Below, piece after piece: positions 57,572 to 64,000 of a stretch of 64,000 nucleotides of DNA. Numbering within the stretch: the stretch's first letter is position 1; each line of letters starts with the position of its first letter. The notes below the pieces were generated by a model. It was not told the DNA's origin. It ran no database searches and worked only from the letters and a program-made list of their open reading frames with translations. Position numbers and translations under genes: made by a program. The DNA is from SM23-73-3 sp964580215 (lineage in GTDB: Bacteria; Zixibacteria; MSB-5A5; SM1-73), in assembly GCA_964580215.1 (NCBI GenBank), contig CAZOJT010000007.1, positions 1-64,000 on the forward strand. The letters are read 5' to 3'.

Positions 57572-58966
57572 TCATTTATCCACAATGGTTGCCATCAGAG
57601 TTGCCTCACAGACCAGATCGCCTTCCACGTATGCTTTTCCCTGCATCTTGCAGGTCCCCCGGCGGAACTGAATCATATCCAGCTCAAATCTGATTTGATC
57701 TCCGGGCAGAACCGGCTTTCGGAAACGAACTCCGTCGATTCCCATGAAGTATACCAGCTTGTTTTCAGGATCATCCACGGTGTTTAGAAGAAGGATTCCC
57801 CCGGCTTGAGCCATAGCCTCCACAATTAGCACTCCCGGCATTATGGGATGGCCGGGAAAGTGACCGGAGAAAAAAGGCTCATTCATGGTCACGTTTTTGA
57901 TCGCCACCACACTTTTTCTGGGTTGAATATCCACCACCCGATCCACCAGCAAAAAGGGGTAACGATGGGGCATGATTTTCAGGATGGCATTTATGTCCAG
58001 AAGATAATCCTCGGTGGCTCTCTTCTGATATCTGGTGGTTATCTGTTTCTTTTCATATTGCTCCCGAAGCATTCTCACCAGCGCTACATTTGCTGCATGT
58101 CCGGATCTTGCCGCAAGAACATGTCCTTTCAGCGGCACTCCCAGAAGATACAAATCTCCTAACAGGTCCAAGGTTTTATGCCGGCACGGTTCATTGGGAA
58201 ACCTCAATGGAACATCATTTAAGATTCCAAACTTGCCGACAAATACCTTCTCCTTTATCCCATATAGCTCCTTGAGCTTACCGATTTTTGCCTCACAGTT
58301 ATTCTCATCGCAGATCACCAGTGCATTGTGGAGGCTTCCCCCTTTTGCCAGGCCCTCCTTGTATAACTCCTCCAGTTCGTGAAAAAAGCAGAAAGTCCGG
58401 GCGGGAGCGAATTCCTCCACAAATTCCTTCTCCAGCGATACCAAAGAGGTATATTGCGTGCCTAAAGCTGGATTCCGATAGTCCACCATGAAGGTGATTC
58501 TCAAATCGTCTGAGGGAACCACCACTAGATCTATCCCTCTCTCCTTTTCAGAGTAAAACAGTGGGGTTTCTATCTCCAGATAGTTCTTAGGAGAGTCCTG
58601 CTCTTTTGTGCCAGCCTTGAGTATGGTCTCCACAAAAGGTAAGGCGCTTCCATCCCCCACCGGAGGCTCGCTGGAATTCAGCTCCATCCGGAGATTATCC
58701 AACTGGAGTCCGGCTAAGGCGGCTAATACATGCTCCACCGTGTAAACTTTAGCTTCCCCTTTTTTCAACGTGGTCCCCCGGGTTATATCTATCACATGAT
58801 CTATGTCTGCCGGGATCTCCGGAGAGTCAGGAAGATCGGTCCTAACAAAAACGATGCCGTGACCAATGGGAGCCGGCTTGAAGGTGACGGTGGTCTGATT
58901 ACCGGTATGTAGTCCTATCCCTGAATAGGAAGCAGGTTTTTCGATGGTGCGTTGTAGTTTAATCAT
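57572..58966 (-). CDS. lpxC-fabZ: Bifunctional LpxC-FabZ
   Basis: The 464-residue fusion combines UDP-3-O-acyl-GlcNAc deacetylase and 3-hydroxyacyl-ACP dehydratase. The LpxC half (1 to about 305) has SGIGLHTGNQTTVTFKPAP, the zinc His in YTVEHVLAALAGL and RHKTLDLLGDLYLLGVPLKG with HVLAARSGHAANVALVR. The FabZ half starts around residue 320 (LDINAILKIMPHRYPFLLVD) and holds its catalytic His and Glu in FSGHFPGHPIMPGVLIVEAM. This fusion is known in Bacteroidota and other FCB groups and is evidence for that affiliation. It is the first gene of the lipid A block. AGAGG stands before its start. Confidence 0.97.
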   Translation of the reverse strand: MIKLQRTIEKPASYSGIGLHTGNQTTVTFKPAPIGHGIVFVRTDLPDSPEIPADIDHVIDITRGTTLKKGEAKVYTVEHVLAALAGLQLDNLRMELNSSEPPVGDGSALPFVETILKAGTKEQDSPKNYLEIETPLFYSEKERGIDLVVVPSDDLRITFMVDYRNPALGTQYTSLVSLEKEFVEEFAPARTFCFFHELEELYKEGLAKGGSLHNALVICDENNCEAKIGKLKELYGIKEKVFVGKFGILNDVPLRFPNEPCRHKTLDLLGDLYLLGVPLKGHVLAARSGHAANVALVRMLREQYEKKQITTRYQKRATEDYLLDINAILKIMPHRYPFLLVDRVVDIQPRKSVVAIKNVTMNEPFFSGHFPGHPIMPGVLIVEAMAQAGGILLLNTVDDPENKLVYFMGIDGVRFRKPVLPGDQIRFELDMIQFRRGTCKMQGKAYVEGDLVCEATLMATIVDK

Positions 58967-59671
58967 CTGAACCTCTAAAAATTAAACCCTGTCGAAAAGT
59001 TTCGCCATGAATAAATCCCATTTATCTTAGAAAGTCAAGGGGAAAATGGCATGATCTGTAGAGACCAAATACAAATCATACATCCCGCCAAAGGCGGGAA
59101 AAAAGTTAGGCAACACCCAAGAGAGAAGATATATTTTTGGAAGACTTGAAATCTTTCCGCCAGAAGCGGATCTACCTTTGGCAGAAAGTTCTTTCTGGAA
59201 GACATGGGGTCGGCTTATCTTCTTTCTGACCGATAGACCAATTGAAATTAGCTCGAAAGCCAAAAGTCCCGCCTTTGGCGGGACTTTTGGTAGAATAAAC
59301 AAAGGGTCTACCTCTCCTCCTGAGAGGAACAGAGACGAAACCAAACTTTTCAATAACCTCTGAGAATAGCTTGGCAAGATGGTTAACTCCTTTGGTTACG
59401 TATTGCCACCCCCTCTCTGAGAACGGTCGTCCCGTTTTAATTTATCCAGAAAGGGTGGCTTTCAAAAGACAAAAAATAACTTCACTAATTATGTAACACT
59501 CATCTAAGGCGGGACACTCCAGCCTTTACTCTCAAAAGACTTTCTCAGAAAAAGCGTACTACACAGAGTTCCGACGCTACCGATGAACGCTGAATAGTCC
59601 TTTCATTAACACGGAAACAATGCGAAATAAATCCTACTGCAAGCCTGATTCCTTTACAACTTATAATTGTA
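58967..59671. other. Long gap upstream of lpxC-fabZ
   Basis: No gene is supported. Palindromes CCCGCCAAAGGCGGG (about 59082-59096) and CCCGCCTTTGGCGGG (about 59268-59282) lie in it, together with CCGCCAGAAGCGG and AAGGCGGGACACTCCAG (about 59500-59518), a partial GGACACTCC repeat. A 116-codon frame on the minus strand (59027-59377) runs through these repeats and is not protein-like. Confidence 0.55.
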
Positions 59672-59710
59672 ACAAAAAGAAAACCCCCACTTTTTGTGCG
59701 GGGGTTTTCT
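59672..59710 (-). terminator. Bidirectional terminator after the cytochrome gene
   Basis: AGAAAACCCCC (59678-59688) pairs with GGGGGTTTTCT (59700-59710) around a CAC-TTTTT-GTG inner hairpin. On the minus strand a CTTTTTGTT run follows, ending the cytochrome transcript 25 bases after its stop. Confidence 0.85.
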
Positions 59711-59734
59711 CCAAATTCAGTTTATACCATACAT

Positions 59735-60406
59735 CTACTTCTTTTTCTCAGCTTTGGGCGGATGATGCTCCACCTGCTTATATGCTTCTTCGTATTTGAT
59801 TGGCTTATAAGTTGGACTCTTTTTGTTGTGACACGTAGCACAAAGCTCTTCGGTCGGCTCAACCAAACCCTTTTCTAAAGCCAGCTCCTTGTTCTTCATC
59901 ACCTTCATGGACCAATAATGCTCTCCCGGACCATGGCAGGCTTCACAGGTTACCCCCTCCTCCATGGAATATTTGTCTCCGGTGGCCTCCTTGTATCCAG
60001 TGACATGGCATTTAAGACACTTCCCGTCTTTCTGAGGGTCCTCGATCTTCATCTCTTTGGCAATTTTCTTTGATTCCTCATTGGCCAAGGTCGCATAAGC
60101 TGCGGCGTGTTTGGTCGAAGCCCACTTGGCGTGGATTTTTCCTTTCACCTCAGAGTCATGGCACATCTTACACTTGGTTGTCCCGATATACTTGTGAACC
60201 ACCTTGGTGGTATCCTGTTTTGTGGTGTCCTGTTTGGCAGTGTCCTGTTTTGTGGTGTCCTGTTTTGCGGTTGTGTCCTGTGTTGCCGTCTCCTTTTTTA
60301 CAGTATCAGCCTCGCTTGTGCCTTTCTCTTGCTGGGAAATAGCGAAGCTGAAGATAAGGAAAGATGCCACCACCACCAAAATCAGTATAAGGGTTAGTTT
60401 TTTCAT
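59735..60406 (-). CDS. Exported tetraheme cytochrome c (c554-like)
   Basis: The 223-residue protein has a signal peptide (MKKLTLILILVVVASFLIFS) and four CxxCH heme-binding motifs (CKMCH, CLKCH, CEACH and CATCH) in the pattern of the cytochrome c554/cytochrome c family with GVTCEACHGPGEHY. It would carry electrons in the periplasm. Residues about 35-75 are a low-complexity linker built of QDTTK/QDTAK units, seen as a repeated pattern in the DNA (near 60215-60275), and the C-terminus is Lys/Pro-rich. AAGGAGG and AAGGAT precede the start. No electron partner is adjacent. Confidence 0.93.
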   Translation of the reverse strand: MKKLTLILILVVVASFLIFSFAISQQEKGTSEADTVKKETATQDTTAKQDTTKQDTAKQDTTKQDTTKVVHKYIGTTKCKMCHDSEVKGKIHAKWASTKHAAAYATLANEESKKIAKEMKIEDPQKDGKCLKCHVTGYKEATGDKYSMEEGVTCEACHGPGEHYWSMKVMKNKELALEKGLVEPTEELCATCHNKKSPTYKPIKYEEAYKQVEHHPPKAEKKK

Positions 60407-60567
60407 TATCCTTTCTCACCTCCTTCATCAATTTCGATTCTTCTTCAGGCATTAATTTAGTTTGAATATTCAATTCTGTCAAGATCAAAATTCAAGTGGA
60501 ATGCCCTTAAAAACTATCTCCATACTTTTTATACAGTTTATGGTCTTATTTGATTCCAGTTTAGACT

Positions 60568-62838
60568 TCAATTTTTAACCATTTTAACGACTTCGAGCTC
60601 TTTTTCCATTATTCTGTGAATGGCAAACTCGTATACATCCACAAGCTTTTTCACCGGCAGATCTATCATTCCCTCTATCTTTAAATTGTGTCCCTCCACC
60701 TCTCCGATCACAGAAAAGGATATTTGATATTCCCTGGCGATCTTTTCCATCTTTGTTTTATCTTCTGGGCATACGGTAATGATTATTCTGGATTGCGACT
60801 CGCCAAAAAGCAGAGCATCGGTTCTTGTATCCTGGTTCAACTTTATCTTAGCTCCCCAGCCATCGGGGGAAGAAATACAGCATTCGGCTAAAGCCACCGC
60901 TATCCCTCCCTCAGAACAATCATGCGCCGATTTCACTATCCCAGCTTTAATCATCGCCAGGCAGGCATCCTGAACTTTCTTTTCCTCTTCTAAATTCAAC
61001 TCTGGTGCGTTCCCTTTGACCAGGTTACAGATCACCTTCAGGTATTCGCTTGCTCCCAGTTCTTCGGTGTTTTCTCCCAGAAGAACGATTAAGTCTTTCT
61101 CCTCTTTGAAACACATGGTGGTTATATGTTTCAAATCTTCTATCAAGCCTATCATCCCCACCACTGGAGTGGGATAAACGATTCTTTGTGGATCTTCGTT
61201 ATAGAAGCTCACATTTCCGCCTGTTACCGGGGTTTTGAATGTACGACAGGCTTCGCTCATCCCTGCCACGCACTCGGCGAAGGTCCAGAATACTTCCTTA
61301 TCGTATGGATCGCCGAAATTCAAACAATTGGTTATAGCCAGGGGTTTTGCTCCGGAGCAGACCACATTTCGAGCCGCCTCCGCCACCGAAATTCTTCCTC
61401 CCATGCGAGGATTCAGATAACAATAGCGACCATTGCAGTCGGTGGAGGTAGCAATGGCTTTGTTGATTTTCCTTACCCGCAGCACTGCCGCATCCGATCC
61501 GGGTCCAACTACCGTGGCGGTTCTTACCTGGGTATCGTATTGCTCATACACCCACCTTTTGCTGGCAATGTTGGGAGAACCCAGAAGTTGCAAAAGAGTC
61601 TGATTGAGATCGCCGGGCACCTCCAATTCAGTTAGATTCAACTGGTTGGCTTCTTTAAGATACTCTGGTTTCTTTCCCTCTCTGGTATATACTGGGGCTC
61701 CACCTCCCAGCGCCAAAGAAGCAGCAGGAATCTCTGCCACCACCTCCCCCCGATTTTTAACCCTTAACATTTTATCATCTGTGACCTTGCCGATGATTAT
61801 CGAATGCAATCCCCATTTTTTGAAAATTCCCTGCACCCTCTTCTCGCATCCCTTTTTGGCGATCACCAGCATCCTCTCCTGTGATTCTGAGAGCATCATC
61901 TCGTAGGGAATCATCTTCTCCTCTCTTGCCGGCACCAGCGAGACGTCAATCTCGATGCCACTTTTTCCTCTGGCTGCAGTCTCGCAGGTGGAGCAGGAGA
62001 GGCCTGCTCCACCCAGATCCTGAATGCCCACGATCAGATCCTCTTTGATTATCTCTAATGACGCCTCCATAAGAAGCTTTTCCATGAAGGGATCACCGAT
62101 CTGAACCGAAGGTCGCCTCTCCTCCGACTTTTCCGAGATCTCCTCTGAGGCGAAGGTGACCCCATGTATCCCATCTCTTCCGGTGGAAGCTCCCACCAGC
62201 AGAACGGGATTATCTTTTCCCTCCGCTTTTGCCCTTGCCATCTGATCGACTTTCACCACGCCTATACACATGGCGTTGACCAGTGGGTTTCCGGTATAGG
62301 AATCTTCAAAATACACTTCTCCTGCGACTGTTGGGACGCCGAAGCAATTTCCGTAATCCCCAATTCCCCTTACCACACCATCAAAAAGATACCTAACCCT
62401 TGGCGATGAGAGCTCTCCGAAACGAAGTGAGTCTAAGCAGGCTATGGGGCGAGCGCCCATGGTGAAGATATCCCGCATGATCCCCCCCACGCCGGTTGCC
62501 GCTCCCTGATAGGGTTCCACTGCACTGGGATGATTATGACTTTCTATCTTGAAGATAACCGCCAGCCCATCTCCAATATCCACCGCACCCGCATTTTCCT
62601 CACCCGCCTTGGCCAAAAGATGTTCTCCTTCCCTGGGAAAGGTTTTTAATACTGCAATGGAATTTTTGTAACTGCAATGCTCGGACCACATCACCGAAAA
62701 GATTCCTAATTCCGTGTAGGTGGGCTTTCGTCCCAGAAGTTTTTGGATCATCTCATATTCTTCTGAAGAAAGCCCGTGTTCTTTGACCAATTCAAGTGTG
62801 ACCTGCGGCTCTGAAGGTAAAGTGGTTTTTGAACTCAT
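60568..62838 (-). CDS. purL: Phosphoribosylformylglycinamidine synthase subunit PurL
   Basis: The 756-residue protein is the small-type PurL that works with PurQ and PurS to convert FGAR to FGAM in purine synthesis. Typical features are the N-terminal MIQKLLGRKPTYTELGIFSV, MWSEHCSYKNS, the KIESHNHPSAVEPYQGAATG motif, GRDGIHGVTFASEE, GGAGLSCSTCETAARG and, in the C-terminal half, GDPYDKEVFWTF and SAHDCSEGGIAVALAEC. There is no glutaminase domain, as expected for this type. GGGGAG stands at the start codon. purQ and purS are not in the window. Confidence 0.97.
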   Translation of the reverse strand: MSSKTTLPSEPQVTLELVKEHGLSSEEYEMIQKLLGRKPTYTELGIFSVMWSEHCSYKNSIAVLKTFPREGEHLLAKAGEENAGAVDIGDGLAVIFKIESHNHPSAVEPYQGAATGVGGIMRDIFTMGARPIACLDSLRFGELSSPRVRYLFDGVVRGIGDYGNCFGVPTVAGEVYFEDSYTGNPLVNAMCIGVVKVDQMARAKAEGKDNPVLLVGASTGRDGIHGVTFASEEISEKSEERRPSVQIGDPFMEKLLMEASLEIIKEDLIVGIQDLGGAGLSCSTCETAARGKSGIEIDVSLVPAREEKMIPYEMMLSESQERMLVIAKKGCEKRVQGIFKKWGLHSIIIGKVTDDKMLRVKNRGEVVAEIPAASLALGGGAPVYTREGKKPEYLKEANQLNLTELEVPGDLNQTLLQLLGSPNIASKRWVYEQYDTQVRTATVVGPGSDAAVLRVRKINKAIATSTDCNGRYCYLNPRMGGRISVAEAARNVVCSGAKPLAITNCLNFGDPYDKEVFWTFAECVAGMSEACRTFKTPVTGGNVSFYNEDPQRIVYPTPVVGMIGLIEDLKHITTMCFKEEKDLIVLLGENTEELGASEYLKVICNLVKGNAPELNLEEEKKVQDACLAMIKAGIVKSAHDCSEGGIAVALAECCISSPDGWGAKIKLNQDTRTDALLFGESQSRIIITVCPEDKTKMEKIAREYQISFSVIGEVEGHNLKIEGMIDLPVKKLVDVYEFAIHRIMEKELEVVKMVKN

Positions 62839-62980
62839 CTCCCCATGACCTCAGACAAGAAGAACGAAGAATTCTTTCATAAACATCAAAGAATATACGA
62901 GGCTTGTTTGGCAAAGTCAACAAAAAGATTGTCAGGAGTTTTTGATTGTCGAAAACCGAGCAGGTAGATTTAGGTTTGAG

Positions 62981-63008
62981 CCAGAACCTAACTTAAGTTA
63001 GGTTCTGG
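62981..63008. repeat. Perfect 28-base palindrome, AACCTAACTTAAGTTAGG core
   Basis: CCAGAACCTAACTT is followed directly by its reverse complement. The location is about 140 bases upstream of purL. The two other copies are at 52798-52823 and 56294-56323. Confidence 0.85.
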
Positions 63009-63212
63009 TCTTACCAGGATCTCTGAGGAAGAAACTTGAAAGTTACATACCTATCTGCGCAGGCTGAAGCTCATCTGTCCATTTGGATCCATAGGAAGTC
63101 AAATGATCTGCGGCTACCATTCCTTAAAAACCCGACACATTCACCAGAAGTTGATGTTACCCAATTCATTGGGCCTCTCATAATGATTTTGAAAAAAATC
63201 TTAATTTTTTGC

Positions 63213-63241
63213 TTGACAACTTTATCCTGATAGGATATTAT
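63213..63241 (+). promoter_or_regulatory. Strong sigma70-type promoter facing the last gene
   Basis: TTGACA (63213-63218), a 17-base spacer and TATTAT (63236-63241) is close to consensus. About 220 bases of leader with no other recognised gene separate it from the ORF at 63465. Confidence 0.65.
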
Positions 63242-63464
63242 TTAATTGTGGCATTAGCTTGGGTGTAATTCGGCTTCAGCCAGAATAAGAATATAAGCAA
63301 GGGTGAACACTGGCACGAGAGACTTGTGTTTAGTGAGTGGTAGTTTTTCATCTTTAAGTTCTAATCTGGTGGACAAGGCAGGAATTTTAATATACAAGAA
63401 CCGCATTAGATTTTCCAATCTAGTTTTATCTATTAGGGTAATGTAATATTTCTCCCATTCGATT

Positions 63465-64000
63465 ATGTCATTCCTAACCCTGAACAGAGATGAATTAGAG
63501 AAGTCGGAAAATATCTTCGATGTTTTTCTCTTGCTATTTCTCTATTGTAAGGAAAACGAAGGGAGTATCCTGCATAGATATTCAAAAGACTATAAAACAT
63601 TCTATAAATTCCAAAAGGATATCGAGAAATTCTTAACCAAAAAGATGAAACAAAGTCCTGCACTAAAGGTAAAGGGGGTGATAGAAGATACAGCGATAAA
63701 GGAATATTTTGTAAAGGGGATAGGAAGTCGCAAAAAGGAAGAATTCATCCTAGCTTCATTATTGACAATAGACCGTCTTTACAAATATCAAGATATTAAA
63801 TCAACTCACGTTCTTAATTGGAACTTTCGGGAATATGGAGATGTATATTATCTTCATAACCGAAGCTTTGGATTTGACAAATTCTACAAATTGATCAGAG
63901 GATTAGATACTGTAGGTGATAGGATTGAGAACAGGTTAAACAATATTAGTGCAGTAACAAAGATAGCCACAGATTATACCGTAAAATTTGTGGAACTGCC
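63465..64000 (+). CDS. Unrecognised protein, cut by the window end
   Basis: An open frame from ATG 63465 runs without a stop to the last base (178 complete codons). The preceding in-frame codon is stopped at 63444, which bounds the start. The protein begins MSFLTLNRDELEKSENIFDV and is rich in Lys, Tyr, Phe and Ile, with a later stretch ILASLLTIDRLYKYQDIKST and LHNRSFGFDKFYKLIRGLD. There is no signal peptide. No family is recognised. A promoter lies 224 bases before it. No ribosome site is evident, so initiation may be elsewhere in the frame. Confidence 0.65.
   Translation, partial: MSFLTLNRDELEKSENIFDVFLLLFLYCKENEGSILHRYSKDYKTFYKFQKDIEKFLTKKMKQSPALKVKGVIEDTAIKEYFVKGIGSRKKEEFILASLLTIDRLYKYQDIKSTHVLNWNFREYGDVYYLHNRSFGFDKFYKLIRGLDTVGDRIENRLNNISAVTKIATDYTVKFVEL

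Larger units (their letters stand above)
62839..63464. other. Divergent gap between purL and the last gene
   Basis: No gene is called. It holds the third AACCTAACTTAAGTTAGG palindrome (62981-63008), a TTACCCAATTCATTGGGC copy (63154-63174) and a strong promoter (63213-63241). Confidence 0.6.

Noticed and set aside
59027..59377. 116-codon minus-strand frame as a gene
   Set aside because: It runs through repeat palindromes, has no ribosome site and no protein-like pattern.
1..64000. CRISPR arrays, rRNA genes or prophage blocks
   Set aside because: No regularly spaced direct repeats, no rRNA-like sequence and no run of phage structural genes were seen on either strand.

Overview
The window reads as chromosome from an uncultured, Gram-negative (diderm) bacterium of the FCB group. 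The main clues are an LpxC-FabZ fusion inside a lipid A operon, a PorX-type response regulator (type IX secretion family), a secreted protein ending in a dockerin pair of the INYLYKGGPPP type, and a TolB-propeller/beta-barrel outer-membrane protein. This style is common in Zixibacteria-like candidate phyla; the exact phylum is an inference. Base composition is moderate. Gaps between genes are full of short palindromic repeats (CCGCCAAAGGCGG, GTAGGGACAGCC, TTGCCCAATTCATTGGGC, TGGAGTGTCTGCC and AACCTAACTTAAGTTAGG types).

Layout. 0.5-4.4 kb: GxxExxY protein, a 28-residue lysine-rich peptide, VanZ-like protein, M32 carboxypeptidase, exported thioredoxin. 5-7.8 kb: lipoamide dehydrogenase, a ZIP transporter with a disrupted N-terminus, an acetyltransferase. 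8-11.9 kb: a tRNA-Asn-like gene, an ABC-2 exporter operon preceded by a leader peptide and attenuator, tRNA-Arg and a worn tRNA-Pro. 12.3-13.1 kb: dead IS1182-type transposase. 13.5-25.6 kb: NfeD protease, protease/propeller/barrel protein with a BamB-like lipoprotein, gpmI, porX, tsaE, tsaB, rimI, accD. 25.8-29.1 kb: dCTP-deaminase-like enzyme, GNAT-ASCH fusion, radical SAM protein. 29.3-32.0 kb: a duplicated unit of small exported Cys-peptides facing membrane-anchored TPR proteins. 32-34 kb: AmrS-like protein and LeuD. 34.2-35.4 kb: a cassette-like island with an attC-like site. 35.9-40.4 kb: catalase, RlmD, an alpha/alpha-toroid protein. 40.6-44 kb: a small exported protein plus a TPR-GAF-sigma54 regulator. 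44.6 kb: dockerin protein. 46-59 kb, minus strand: lpxC-fabZ, lpxA, Gfo/Idh oxidoreductase, lpxB, acyltransferase, nucleotidyl cyclase, waaA-lpxK fusion, nadB, guaA. 59.7-62.8 kb: tetraheme cytochrome c and purL. 63.5 kb to the end: an unrecognised ORF cut by the window edge.

How the genes fit together. The 49-59 kb block makes lipid A and Kdo-lipid A and runs into NAD and GMP synthesis genes. tsaE and tsaB serve the tRNA t6A modification, with rimI next to them as in many bacteria. The protease/propeller/barrel protein and its translationally coupled propeller lipoprotein look like an envelope pair. Accessory material is concentrated at 7-13, 25-36 and 40-44 kb.

The most unusual signals are: (1) a complete leader peptide, antiterminator and terminator arrangement in front of the ABC exporter; (2) the repeated small-exported-peptide/TPR module with one decayed copy; (3) a small exported protein in an operon with a TPR-sensor sigma54 activator; (4) a deaminase next to a GNAT-ASCH fusion, all plausible cytidine-amine enzymes; (5) an integron-like cassette without integrase; (6) a waaA-lpxK fusion whose linker appears to be coding-captured repeat DNA. 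Several genes carry single-base frame breaks in or near homopolymers (ZIP, the second TPR gene, the GIY-YIG protein), so assembly error must be kept in mind. All calls are by reading the sequence; no database search was run.
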